A stretch of 64,000 bases of DNA from Ensifer sp. Root278. GTDB lineage: Bacteria > Pseudomonadota > Alphaproteobacteria > Rhizobiales > Rhizobiaceae. Below the pieces are notes generated by a model. The model did not search any database. It had not been told where the DNA came from and saw only the letters and a program-made list of their open reading frames with translations. A program made the translations under genes and the position numbers. The DNA is taken from contig NZ_LMJJ01000023.1 in the NCBI RefSeq assembly GCF_001429285.1, positions 505,128 to 569,127 on the forward strand, given 5' to 3'. Each line of letters opens with the position of its first letter. Positions within the stretch are counted from its first letter, which is position 1. This document shows positions 1-9,761 of the stretch, piece after piece.

Positions 1-120
1 GCCGATTTCATGGCGATCGGCACGGATGTCACGTCGCTCGTGCGCGCGACGACGGCGCTGCGCCAGGAGTTTCTCGGCGAGGTGGCGGTGGCACCAAAGA
101 AGCAGGAATCCGGCTACTGA
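1..120 (+). CDS. HpcH/HpaI family aldolase, C-terminal fragment
   Basis: Only the last 39 codons and the TGA stop are inside the window. The fragment contains the GTDVTSLVRATTALR stretch, which resembles the C-terminal GxDxxxLxRG region of HpcH/HpaI class II pyruvate aldolases (4-hydroxy-2-oxoheptanedioate or 2-keto-3-deoxy-sugar-acid aldolases). Such enzymes split a 2-keto-3-deoxy acid into pyruvate and an aldehyde. Its stop overlaps the stop of the convergent oxidoreductase gene by a few bases, so the two are close neighbours. With the altronate dehydratase-type gene nearby, a role in cleaving 2-keto-3-deoxygluconate is a reasonable inference, but the catalytic part is outside the window. 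Confidence 0.7.
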   Translation, partial: ADFMAIGTDVTSLVRATTALRQEFLGEVAVAPKKQESGY

Positions 121-1202
121 TCCGAGATTGCCGTGAGCTCGGGCATTGCTACGCCCGGGCTCCAGAGCCGGAGGTCGCCGATCCGGCGCGCGATTTTTTC
201 GCGGTGATGGTTGGCGATATCGCTTAGGCGATGATTGAGGAACGGGTTTCTGAAGCGCTCCAGCGTCGCAGCGACATAGTCCGTCGCTTCGCTTTGCAGG
301 TCCTTCGCGGCGAAAGCGGGAATGACTTCGGATCGATAGATGCGGTCGAGATATGCTGCTACGCGGGCGTCGGCGAGCGTCTCCCGGACGGTCTCATGCG
401 GGTTACGGCCCTCCCTCAGCCAGAGATCGGCCAGCACGGTGTGGCCGAGATTGAGGATGTGAAGCTTCAGCTTCTCGTAAGGCGTCAGGTCATCAACGAG
501 CTTCACGGACGGATGAATGCACGGAAGGTGCAAGCCGGGCTGGTTTTCGATCGCCCAGAGCGCATAGGGTTCGGCAATCGCACCGGCGGGCTCCAGAGGC
601 TCGGAGACGATGCGGTCGACCAATGTGTTTGCCCAGACGACACCTGTGTTCAGCCAGTTCGTGAAAGCGGTGTCTTTGGCCCGCTCCGCCGCGAGCCCCA
701 GCATCAGCGCCTTCAGCACATCGCCGTTGCGTGACACGAGCTCGCAAGGAAGGATCGTCAGGGCGCGCCCACCCGCTTCAAAGCGGGCCTTCAGGAGCAG
801 GAGCAGCTTGCCGGGAAAGGAACGGGGAATGTCCGTGACCAGGTCGTCGTCGGTGATCCGGTAACCCGTATCGCCGGTATTGGAGATCAGGATTTCCGCT
901 TCCTGGGCAACAATCTCCCGGACCTCGCTCCAGTTTTCAGCGGTTGAAAGCGCCCGCGTCACGCTCGTCACCCGCTGCGTCGCGTCGATCCGCTCCCCGT
1001 CTTGGATGCCGCGGATGATGACGTGAAAGCCTTCGGGGCGCGCGAGCGCCGCAAGACGTCCGGAACGCTCGCTGGATCCGGTTGTCTGCACGATCGTGAT
1101 CGGGCCTGGTGCCTTTCCCGCCTTCAGCGCGTCGCTGACGAAGAGATCGGCATGCGCTTGAAGAAAGCGGCTGGTTCCGAATTGCACGATCGGCGTCGGC
1201 AT
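114..1202 (-). CDS. Mannitol dehydrogenase/UxaB-family oxidoreductase (putative tagaturonate reductase)
   Basis: A 362-residue NAD(P)-dependent polyol/aldonate dehydrogenase. The N-terminus has the family's FGTSRFLQAHADLF nucleotide-binding stretch and ISNTGDTGY, and the C-terminal half has PYEKLKLHILNLGHT, the conserved Lys/Asn/His active-site helix of mannitol dehydrogenases. It is about 120 residues shorter than E. coli UxaB, so it belongs to a short subgroup. The start at 1202 follows a GGAG-like ribosome site; the frame stays open for another 55 codons upstream, but that part overlaps the regulator gene. It lies 19 bases downstream of the GntR gene and is probably co-transcribed with it. 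By context it would interconvert tagaturonate and altronate; related hexuronate-derived substrates are possible. Confidence 0.75.
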   Translation of the reverse strand: MPTPIVQFGTSRFLQAHADLFVSDALKAGKAPGPITIVQTTGSSERSGRLAALARPEGFHVIIRGIQDGERIDATQRVTSVTRALSTAENWSEVREIVAQEAEILISNTGDTGYRITDDDLVTDIPRSFPGKLLLLLKARFEAGGRALTILPCELVSRNGDVLKALMLGLAAERAKDTAFTNWLNTGVVWANTLVDRIVSEPLEPAGAIAEPYALWAIENQPGLHLPCIHPSVKLVDDLTPYEKLKLHILNLGHTVLADLWLREGRNPHETVRETLADARVAAYLDRIYRSEVIPAFAAKDLQSEATDYVAATLERFRNPFLNHRLSDIANHHREKIARRIGDLRLWSPGVAMPELTAISDQ

Positions 1203-1221
1203 CTGTGGCTCCGGTAGCTGG

Positions 1222-2100
1222 CTATGGAATGGATTGAAGGAGAGTTTCGCGCGCGGACTGGAGATGCCGCCGGCAGGCCTGTTCGGCCTTTGCGGGATCA
1301 TGCGAGCGCAACGCTTCGATATAGGCGAGGTGTTCTTCAAGCGCGCGGGCGTTGCGCTGGCGGGCATTCGTCTTGTTCCACTGGTAGTGATAGTGGAAGA
1401 CGATCGCGATGATATCGTAGAAATCGACGATGAAGCGGTTGCTGGATGCCTTGTGCACTAGCAGGTGGAACTGCTCGTCTAACTCGGAAAACTCCCGGTA
1501 GCGGTTGTCGATATCGGCAAGCATTTCCCGGTGCAGGGTCTCGATTTCCCTGAGCTCCTCCCAGGCCGGGTGATCATCCGGAAGCGAGACGAAACGTGCG
1601 GCCGAGCGCAGCTCGAACATCTCGCGCACTTCCGTCAGCTCCAGCGCGAATTCACGCGTGAAGCCTTTCAGGATCCAGTGGCTGTTTGGCCGTTTTTCGA
1701 TCAGGCCGAAGCGGCTGAAGCGGATCAGGAACTCGCGCACACTGGTCGTTCCGGTGCCGATCTCGCGCGCCAGTTCAAGCTCGTTGATCTGCATGCCGGG
1801 CTCGGCGCCGCCGGCGAGAATCCGGCGCATGAAACTGCGCTCGATGATTTCGGCGAGCGAATCGGTCTCTTCCGTTGGGAAGTAGTCGTCGGGGCGGGGC
1901 TGCCGCAGCACGTTCTTCTTGCGCTTGTCCCAGGCGATGAGCTGTGCTTCCTCGAAGCGACTGAGGATCGCGCGCACCGTCGTCCGGCTGACGCCGAGCA
2001 CTTGCCCAAGTTCCGGCTCGGAGGGCAGCGAGGATGTTTCCGCCAGAAGCTTCAGGCAGCGGTTGTAGGCATCCTTGAAGACGGTGTTCTGTTTTGCCAT
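1222..2100 (-). CDS. GntR family regulator with two winged-HTH domains and an FCD domain
   Basis: A 292-residue transcription factor. Residues about 20-65 hold one GntR-like winged helix-turn-helix (LPSEPELGQVLGVSRTTVR). Residues about 80-145 hold a second (INELELAREIGTGTTSVREFL followed by a wing). The rest is an all-helical FCD ligand-binding domain with candidate metal-binding residues in FSELDEQFHLLVH and the later EEH and RRH positions. Ordinary FadR-type regulators have one HTH, so the tandem is unusual. It is divergent from the uxaA-type gene, with palindromes in the shared intergenic space, and heads a short operon with the mannitol dehydrogenase-like gene. It probably controls this catabolic island with a sugar acid as inducer; the ligand is inferred only from context. 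Confidence 0.82.
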   Translation of the reverse strand: MAKQNTVFKDAYNRCLKLLAETSSLPSEPELGQVLGVSRTTVRAILSRFEEAQLIAWDKRKKNVLRQPRPDDYFPTEETDSLAEIIERSFMRRILAGGAEPGMQINELELAREIGTGTTSVREFLIRFSRFGLIEKRPNSHWILKGFTREFALELTEVREMFELRSAARFVSLPDDHPAWEELREIETLHREMLADIDNRYREFSELDEQFHLLVHKASSNRFIVDFYDIIAIVFHYHYQWNKTNARQRNARALEEHLAYIEALRSHDPAKAEQACRRHLQSARETLLQSIP

Positions 2101-2252
2101 GGCAAGATCCGGCCGGTTCGAAATTGTCTGCGCTTGGACGCTCCTCTATCGCGGCGATCCGGTTTTGTCTCCGTCTGTCGTCAACATCTGTTCCTCCCGT
2201 TCACCCGGTCGTTGGCACGGCGTCGTCGCCGATGTTTTCGCTATAATACCCA

Positions 2253-2282
2253 TTGACGACGATCTGTCTATTGTAGATAAAA
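2253..2282 (+). promoter_or_regulatory. Candidate promoter of the uxaA-type gene
   Basis: TTGACG at 2253-2258 is followed after 16-18 bases by GATAAA/ATAAAA around 2276-2282. This is a plausible -35/-10 pair that would start transcription about 15 bases before the start codon. A TATAAT at 2242-2247 is an alternative -10 but lacks a well-spaced -35. No promoter mapping is implied. Confidence 0.3.
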
Positions 2283-2288
2283 GACAGA
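2263..2288. promoter_or_regulatory. Imperfect 26-bp palindrome, candidate GntR operator
   Basis: TCTGTCT and AGACAGA arms flank a 12-base centre, and 10 of 13 base pairs are complementary. The dyad overlaps the candidate -10 region of the uxaA-type gene and contains GATAAAAG, an 8-mer that recurs in the palindrome ahead of the ABC transporter operon. It lies in the divergent space beside the tandem-HTH regulator, the usual place for an autoregulatory site. Confidence 0.4.
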
Positions 2289-2304
2289 ACTGACGATAAC
2301 AATC

Positions 2305-3822
2305 ATGGAGAAATCGGTGTCTGCGCCGTCCACCATCCTGCTCGCACCGGAGGACAACGTCGTCGTGGCGACATTGGCGATTGCCGCCGGTGATGCCTTG
2401 CCGAACGGCGCTCGCGCAGCAGTAAAGGTCGATGCCGGCCACAAGATTGCGATCCGTCCCATTCGCGCCGGCGAACCGGTCGTCAAATACGCCCAGGCGA
2501 TCGGACGGGCGACCGCCGACATCGCGCCGGGCGACCATGTGCATTCCCACAATCTTGCCTTCGACCGGGATCGTCTGGCGATCGGGCCACAAGGGACGCC
2601 GGAGGTGGCAAGCGATACCGACAAGGCACGCACCTTCAAGGGCTATCGCCGCGCAGATGGCCGGGCTGCGACGCGAAACTATATCGGTGTCGTCGCCAGC
2701 GTTAACTGTTCCACCACGGTCTGCCGTGCCATCGCCGAGGAGGCGAACCGCCGCATCCTGCCCAAATACGAAGGCATCGACGGCTTCGTGCCGATCGTGC
2801 ACGATCAGGGCTGCGGCATGTCGTCGACCGGCGACGGAATGGCCAATCTGCACCGCACGCTTGCCGGCTACGCCCGCCATGCCAATTTCGGCGGCGTGCT
2901 GATGGTGGGCCTCGGCTGCGAGGTCAATCAGCTGACGCTCTATGGCCAGAGCGGCGCCGGCGCGGAGAAACGTCATTTCAACATTCAGGAGGCCGGCGGC
3001 TCGCGCCGCTCCGTGGAAAAGGCACTCGGCATTCTCGAAGAAATCGCGGCCGAAATCGGAAAAGAGCGCCGTATTGCCATTCCGGTCAGCGAGATCATCG
3101 TCGGCTTGCAATGTGGCGGGTCGGACGGGCTTTCGGGCATCACCGCCAATCCGGCGCTTGGCGCCGCCGTCGATATCCTTGCTGCAGCCGGCGGCACGGC
3201 GATCCTCTCGGAGACCTCTGAGATCTATGGTGCCGAGCACCTGCTACGCAGCCGGGCGGTGAATGAGGCCGTAGCGGTGAAACTCGACGGCCTGATTGCC
3301 TGGTGGGAGAACTATGTGGCGATGCATGGCGCATCGCTCGACAACAATCCTTCGCCGGGCAACAAACGCGGTGGACTAACCACCATTCTTGAAAAATCAC
3401 TCGGTGCTGTCGCCAAGGGTGGCCGGTCGCCGCTGAACGCAGTCTATCGGTATGCCGAACGGGTCACCGAGCACGGGCTCGTCTTCATGGATACGCCCGG
3501 CTACGATCCGGTATCTGCCACCGGCCAGGTTGCCGGCGGTGCCAACGTCATTGCCTTTACCACCGGCCGCGGCAGCTGTTTCGGCTGTAGGCCGGCGCCG
3601 TCGATCAAGCTTACCAGCAACACGGCGCTGTTTCGGGCGATGGAAGAGGACATGGACATCGATTGCGGGGTGATCGCTTCGGGGGAGGTGAGCATTGCCG
3701 GGCTTGGCCGGGAGATCTTCGACCTGATCGTCGAGACCGCCTCTGGCCGCAAGACCAAGAGCGAGCTTTTCGGCTACGGCGACAACGAGTTCGTGCCCTG
3801 GCATCTGGGGGCGACGCTCTAG
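2305..3822 (+). CDS. uxaA: UxaA family dehydratase (putative altronate dehydratase)
   Basis: A 505-residue protein with an N-terminal SAF domain (about residues 10-80, ending in DHVHSHNL) and a long C-terminal dehydratase domain with the family's conserved CGMS, GLGCEVNQ, LQCGGSDG and GRGSCFGC stretches. The cysteines there fit the iron/metal site of altronate/galactarate dehydratases. These enzymes remove water from D-altronate to give 2-keto-3-deoxy-D-gluconate. Length matches the family. No strong ribosome site precedes the ATG, which follows a palindromic leader. It is followed 40 bases later by the aldo/keto reductase, probably one transcript. Galactarate dehydratase-like activity is an alternative, but the uxaB-like and lgoD-like neighbours favour altronate. 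Confidence 0.82.
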   Translation: MEKSVSAPSTILLAPEDNVVVATLAIAAGDALPNGARAAVKVDAGHKIAIRPIRAGEPVVKYAQAIGRATADIAPGDHVHSHNLAFDRDRLAIGPQGTPEVASDTDKARTFKGYRRADGRAATRNYIGVVASVNCSTTVCRAIAEEANRRILPKYEGIDGFVPIVHDQGCGMSSTGDGMANLHRTLAGYARHANFGGVLMVGLGCEVNQLTLYGQSGAGAEKRHFNIQEAGGSRRSVEKALGILEEIAAEIGKERRIAIPVSEIIVGLQCGGSDGLSGITANPALGAAVDILAAAGGTAILSETSEIYGAEHLLRSRAVNEAVAVKLDGLIAWWENYVAMHGASLDNNPSPGNKRGGLTTILEKSLGAVAKGGRSPLNAVYRYAERVTEHGLVFMDTPGYDPVSATGQVAGGANVIAFTTGRGSCFGCRPAPSIKLTSNTALFRAMEEDMDIDCGVIASGEVSIAGLGREIFDLIVETASGRKTKSELFGYGDNEFVPWHLGATL

Positions 3823-3862
3823 ACATGTGGCGACTGGCATCCTTGGAGGAGGAGAACAGGGA

Positions 3863-4882
3863 ATGCAGACGAGACGGATCGGTCGAACCGGACTATCGGT
3901 GACCGAGTACAGCTTCGGCGCCGCCGGTCTCGGCGGGCTCTACCGGGAGTGCACCCGCGACGCTGCCATGGCGACGCTGGACGCGGCCTGGCAGTCGGGT
4001 ATGCGCTACTTTGATGTGGCGCCTTTTTACGGCCTCGGGCTTGGAGAACGCCGGGTCGGCGACTTCCTGCGCGAAAAGCCGCGCGACGAATTCGTGCTCT
4101 CCACCAAGGTCGGCCGGCTCCTCCATCCGGTGCCGGAAGACAAGGTGCCAGACTATTCCTATGTGAAGCCGCTCAATTTCGATGTCAGATACGACTACAG
4201 CTATGACGGCATCATGCGCTCCGTCGAGTTCAGCTACGCCCGGCTCGGACTCAGCCGCATCGACATCCTCTATGTCCACGACATCGGCGGCTACACCCAC
4301 GGTGCCGCCCGCAATGCCGTCTATATCAGGCAGTTGCTGGACGGCGGCCTCAAGGCGCTGGAGGAGCTGAAATCCTCAGGAGCGATCGTCGCCTATGGTC
4401 TCGGTGTGAACGAGGTACCGGTCTGCCTGGAGGTCATGCGGCGGGCCGATATCGACTGCATCCTGCTTGCCGGCCGCTATACACTGCTCGACCGCTCGGC
4501 CGTCGCCGAACTGTTGCCGCTCTGTGAAAAGAAGCAGACCTCGCTTGTCGTCGGCGGGGTCTTCAACTCGGGCATTCTGGCAACGGGCCCGGTCGAGGGG
4601 GCGCATTTCGATTACATGCCGGCAACGGAAGATATCCGGCAAAAGGTCGGTGCCATGGAGGTGGTCGCGCGCGGTATGAACGTGCCGCTTGCCGCGCCAG
4701 CCATGCAGTTTCCGCTGAGCCATCCCAAGGTCGCCTCCGTGCTGGTCGGCACCGCCAAGCCGGAGAGTCTGAGGCGCAACATGGCGCTCACCGAACACCG
4801 GTTTTCCGCGGCCGATTTCGCGGCTTTTGAACCGTTCACGCTGGTCGCGCCGGAGCTCGGCGACGAGGCTGTTCGCGTTTAG
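3863..4882 (+). CDS. Aldo/keto reductase, L-fucose/L-galactose (D-threo-aldose) 1-dehydrogenase type
   Basis: A 339-residue AKR barrel. The catalytic set is visible: Asp51 and Tyr56 in FDVAPFYGLG, Lys82 in LSTKVGR and His139 in ILYVHD. The RRIGRTGLSV start and the long loop near residues 85-110 resemble D-threo-aldose 1-dehydrogenase (L-fucose dehydrogenase) and pyridoxal 4-dehydrogenase. That group oxidises L-fucose, L-galactose or D-arabinose at C1 to a lactone. The ATG at 3863 is preceded by a GGAGGAGG ribosome site; the frame is open 12 codons further upstream without a better site. As the only sugar-level enzyme next to a sugar importer and aldonate enzymes, it is the likely first step. 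Pyridoxal oxidation cannot be excluded from sequence alone. Confidence 0.72.
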   Translation: MQTRRIGRTGLSVTEYSFGAAGLGGLYRECTRDAAMATLDAAWQSGMRYFDVAPFYGLGLGERRVGDFLREKPRDEFVLSTKVGRLLHPVPEDKVPDYSYVKPLNFDVRYDYSYDGIMRSVEFSYARLGLSRIDILYVHDIGGYTHGAARNAVYIRQLLDGGLKALEELKSSGAIVAYGLGVNEVPVCLEVMRRADIDCILLAGRYTLLDRSAVAELLPLCEKKQTSLVVGGVFNSGILATGPVEGAHFDYMPATEDIRQKVGAMEVVARGMNVPLAAPAMQFPLSHPKVASVLVGTAKPESLRRNMALTEHRFSAADFAAFEPFTLVAPELGDEAVRV

Positions 4883-4965
4883 CGGGCGGGGGCCGCGTTT
4901 CGGTCTGAAATGCTGTTCCGGCAGCTTGCCAAGCCGGAATTGTCGTATTAGCATTCCAATATGTT

Positions 4966-4979
4966 TTTTATCGATAAAA
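4966..4979. promoter_or_regulatory. Perfect 14-bp palindrome upstream of the ABC operon
   Basis: TTTTATCGATAAAA is perfectly self-complementary and lies about 70 bases before the substrate-binding protein gene. With the following G it repeats the GATAAAAG 8-mer of the palindrome at 2263-2288. It is a candidate operator for the same regulator. Confidence 0.4.
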
Positions 4980-5049
4980 GGTCGATAGCTAGCACCTGCG
5001 ATCGATCTCCAAGAAATGGAACACGGTGCACTGAGAGGAGAAACCTGGG

Positions 5050-6039
5050 ATGAGCATTCTGAAAAGCAGCCTTACCCGTCGCGCCTTCACCGCTTTGGCC
5101 GGTGCCGCGATGATCGCCGGCATGTCGCCGGCCGCGTCCTTTGCGCAGGACGTGACGATCCCGATCATCGTCAAGGACACCACGTCCTTCTACTGGCAAA
5201 TCGTGCTTGCTGGTGCCCGCGCCGCCGGCAAGGATCTGGGTGTCAATGTACCTGAACTCGGCGCCCAGTCCGAGTCCGACATCAACGGCCAGATCAGCAT
5301 TCTCGAAAACGCGGTTGCCGGCGCGCCGGCTGCCGTCGTGATCTCGCCGACGGAGTTCAAGGCACTCGGCAAGCCGATCGATGAGGCGGCCAAGGCCGTC
5401 CCGATCATCGGTATCGACTCCGGCGCCGACTCCAAGGCATTCTCCTCGTTCCTGACCACCGACAACGTCCAGGGCGGCCGTATTGCCGCCGACGGTCTTG
5501 CGGCCGCCGTGAAGGAAATGAGCGGCAAGGAAGAGGGCGAAATCGCCATCATTACCAGCCTTCCGGGTGTCGGCTCGCTCGACCAGCGCCGTGAAGGCTT
5601 CCTCGATCAGGTCAAGACCAAGTACCCGGGCTTCAAGGTCGTCGTCGACAAATACGCCGACGGGCAGGCGACCACCGGCCTCAACATCATGACCGACCTG
5701 ATCACCGCCAATCCGAACCTTGTCGGTGTGTTCGCGTCGAACCTGATCATGGCGCAGGGCGTCGGTCAGGCGATCGCCGAAAACAAACTCGGCGACAAGA
5801 TCAAGGTGATCGGCTTCGACAGCGACGACAAGACCGTCGGCTTCCTCAAGGAAGGGGTTCTGGCGGGTCTCGTCGTTCAGGATCCCTACCGGATGGGCTA
5901 TGATGGCGTGAAGACGGCACTGGCCGTCTCCAAGGGCGAAAAAGTCGAGGCGAATGTCGACACCGGTGCCAATCTGGTGACCAAAGCCAATATGGCCGAA
6001 CCGAAGATCGACGCTCTCTTGAACCCTAAGGTCAAGTGA
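5050..6039 (+). CDS. Sugar ABC transporter substrate-binding protein (CUT2/RbsB-like)
   Basis: A 329-residue periplasmic binding protein of the LacI-like type 1 fold. It begins with a signal peptide containing twin arginines (LTRRAFTALAG), a hydrophobic stretch and a likely cleavage after SFA at about residue 32, so Tat export is possible. The mature part shows the family's WQIVLAGARAAGKDLGV start, the VISPTE hinge, GIDSG, and a C-terminal GFDSDDKTVGFLKEG. It is the first gene of an SBP-ATPase-permease-dehydrogenase unit; AGGAG lies just upstream of the start. It should bind a monosaccharide in the periplasm; the substrate is inferred from the pathway, not from the binding residues. Confidence 0.85.
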   Translation: MSILKSSLTRRAFTALAGAAMIAGMSPAASFAQDVTIPIIVKDTTSFYWQIVLAGARAAGKDLGVNVPELGAQSESDINGQISILENAVAGAPAAVVISPTEFKALGKPIDEAAKAVPIIGIDSGADSKAFSSFLTTDNVQGGRIAADGLAAAVKEMSGKEEGEIAIITSLPGVGSLDQRREGFLDQVKTKYPGFKVVVDKYADGQATTGLNIMTDLITANPNLVGVFASNLIMAQGVGQAIAENKLGDKIKVIGFDSDDKTVGFLKEGVLAGLVVQDPYRMGYDGVKTALAVSKGEKVEANVDTGANLVTKANMAEPKIDALLNPKVK

Positions 6040-6134
6040 CGACGGCCGCGGCGGGCCCATTGCCCGCCGCACCCGCTTGCGACCGGGAACGAGGACCGGT
6101 CGCAAGCGATCTCTGCGATGGGAGGAATGCGCAG

Positions 6135-7688
<1,554 letters not shown>

Positions 7689-7728
7689 ACACATAAAAAG
7701 AAATCTGAGGGACGCAGGGAGGAAGACG

Positions 7729-8706
7729 ATGAGTGCGGAAACGGTGGAAAGCGGCGCCAGCGCGGCGCCACGCAAGGGCGTGAGCATTCTGTTCGGCCTC
7801 ACCCTCCTGGGGCTGCTTCTGTTCCTCTGGCTACTGCTGGGCCTTGCCACCAACAGTTTTTGGACGCCAAACAACATCAGCAACCTGTTGCGCCAGGGGG
7901 CGATGACGGCCATCCTCGCGGTTGGCCAAACCTTCGTCATCATCACCGCCGGCATCGATCTTTCGGTGGGGGCCGTGGTCGGCTTCACCAGCGTCATCGT
8001 CGCCTGGCTGCTTGCGGCTGGCGTGCCGCTCTGGGCCGCCATCATCCTCACGCTCGCCTTCGGGGTGCTGATCGGCGCCTTCCATGCCTTCGGCATCGTG
8101 CGCATGGGTCTGCCGCCCTTCATCATAACACTTGCGACCCTGACATCGCTGCGCGGGATCGGCCTGCTGATCACCAACGGTTCGACGATCTCGATTACCA
8201 ATGAAGCCTTCACCAACTTCTCTCGCGCGGATTTCCTCGGTGTGCCGAGCCTGTTCTGGATGGTGATCGTGGTGGCGATCCCGGCCTATGTCTTCCTGCA
8301 CTTGAGCCGCTTCGGCCGTTATCTCTTCGCGGTCGGCTCCAACAGCGAGGCGGCGCGCCTCTCCGGCGTCAACGTGCACCGCACCATCTATCTCGCCTAT
8401 ATCCTGTCATCGACCTGCGCCGCCTTCGTCGGCCTGCTGCTCGCCTCGCGCATCGGCATCGGCAACGCGACGCAAGCCGAGGGATGGGAACTGCAGGCGA
8501 TCGCCTCGTCGGTCATCGGCGGCACCAGTCTGTTCGGGGCCGTCGGCTCGGTTCATGGGCCGCTGCTCGGCGCTTTCATCCTCGCGACGATCAACAACGG
8601 TGCCAATCTTCTCAACGTCAACTCGTTCTGGCAGCGCATCATCACCGGCGCGCTGATCATCGTCATCGTCTATTTCGACCAACTCCGGCGCCGCAGCGCC
8701 CGCTAG
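7729..8706 (+). CDS. Sugar ABC transporter permease (RbsC/AraH family)
   Basis: A 325-residue membrane protein with about eight to ten hydrophobic segments of the BPD_transp_2 family. It carries the characteristic GQTFVIITAGIDLSVGAV motif after the first membrane segments and the IGGTSLFG...G loop near the C-terminus that contacts the ATPase. The start at 7729 has an AGGGAGGA ribosome site; an in-frame GTG at 7681 would overlap the ATPase stop but has no such site. It forms the membrane channel with the two preceding gene products. Confidence 0.9.
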   Translation: MSAETVESGASAAPRKGVSILFGLTLLGLLLFLWLLLGLATNSFWTPNNISNLLRQGAMTAILAVGQTFVIITAGIDLSVGAVVGFTSVIVAWLLAAGVPLWAAIILTLAFGVLIGAFHAFGIVRMGLPPFIITLATLTSLRGIGLLITNGSTISITNEAFTNFSRADFLGVPSLFWMVIVVAIPAYVFLHLSRFGRYLFAVGSNSEAARLSGVNVHRTIYLAYILSSTCAAFVGLLLASRIGIGNATQAEGWELQAIASSVIGGTSLFGAVGSVHGPLLGAFILATINNGANLLNVNSFWQRIITGALIIVIVYFDQLRRRSAR

Positions 8707-8738
8707 GCGCTGCCGCCGAACATTCCGTGAGAACTGCC

Positions 8739-9761
8739 ATGAAAGCCGTGCTCTGCCTCGAACCCGGCCGCCTGGAGGTCGTCGACCGCCTACCGGCTGA
8801 AGACGTACCTGACGGGTGGGTGCGTCTATCCGTCAACCATGTCGGCATCTGCGGCACCGACTACCATATCTTCGCCGGCAAACATCCGTTCCTCGAATAC
8901 CCGAGGGTCATGGGTCACGAGATCTCGGCAACGGTCATTTCCGGTGGCCGCGGCACAGAGATCGCGCCTGGTACGCCTGTCGTGGTCAACCCTTATCTCA
9001 GCTGCGGCAACTGCGTTGCCTGTCGCCAGGGCAAACAGAACTGCTGCACCGCCATCAAGGTTCTCGGCGTACATACGGATGGCGCCTTCTGCGAAGAGAT
9101 CATCGTGCCGGAGGGTAATCTTTATCCGGCGCATGGTCTGTCTGCCGAAGCTGCGGCAACGGTCGAGTTCCTGGCGATCGGTGCCCATGCGGTGCGCCGA
9201 GCATCCGCGGATGCGGGTTCACGGGCGCTGGTCATCGGCGCAGGGCCGATTGGCCTCGGCACTGCGATCTTCTCGCGCATTGCCGGCCATCAAGTGACGC
9301 TTGTCGATACCAGCGACGAACGGCTGGATTTTGCTGCCGAGAAGCTCGGCTTTGCCAATGGCATCGTCGCGGGAACCGATATGGGGTCACGCATAGCCGA
9401 AGCGACAGGAGGGGATGGTTTCGACGTGGTCTTCGATGCCACGGGGTATAGTGGCTCGATGCAGGCCGCCTTCGCCTATGTTGCCCATGGCGGCACGCTG
9501 GTCTTCGTCAGCGTTGTCAAGGACGAGATACACTTCTCCGATCCGGAGTTTCACAAGCGGGAGATGACCTTGGTCGGCAGCCGCAATGCGACCCGCCAGG
9601 ACTTTGATCATGTCGTCGCATCGATTGCTTCCGGCCTCGTGCCGGTCGAGGCGCTGATCACCCACCGCACGACGCTGGATGGCGCGGTCGCCGATCTGCC
9701 GCGATGGGCGGAAGAAAAGTCGGGTCTGGTCAAGGCAATCGTCAAGGTGGCAGCGGCATGA
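8739..9761 (+). CDS. Zinc alcohol dehydrogenase, L-galactonate 5-dehydrogenase-like
   Basis: A 340-residue medium-chain dehydrogenase. Catalytic zinc ligands are Cys38 (GICGTD) and the GHE at 60-61. The structural zinc cysteines are in CGNCVACRQGKQNCC. The Rossmann motif is VIGAGPIGLG. The stretch FSDPEFHKREMTLVGSRNAT is close to what I recall of E. coli LgoD (YjjN), which oxidises L-galactonate to D-tagaturonate and is the same length. The gene follows the permease by 32 bases and ends the operon. Other members of this family act on L-gulonate, L-idonate or sorbitol, so the exact substrate is an inference supported by the UxaA/UxaB-type neighbours. Confidence 0.75.
   Translation: MKAVLCLEPGRLEVVDRLPAEDVPDGWVRLSVNHVGICGTDYHIFAGKHPFLEYPRVMGHEISATVISGGRGTEIAPGTPVVVNPYLSCGNCVACRQGKQNCCTAIKVLGVHTDGAFCEEIIVPEGNLYPAHGLSAEAAATVEFLAIGAHAVRRASADAGSRALVIGAGPIGLGTAIFSRIAGHQVTLVDTSDERLDFAAEKLGFANGIVAGTDMGSRIAEATGGDGFDVVFDATGYSGSMQAAFAYVAHGGTLVFVSVVKDEIHFSDPEFHKREMTLVGSRNATRQDFDHVVASIASGLVPVEALITHRTTLDGAVADLPRWAEEKSGLVKAIVKVAAA

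Noticed and set aside
2242..2247. TATAAT as the -10 of the uxaA-type promoter
   Set aside because: The only nearby -35-like sequence (TTGGCA at 2212) is 24 bases away, too far; TTGACG at 2253 with a later -10 is better.
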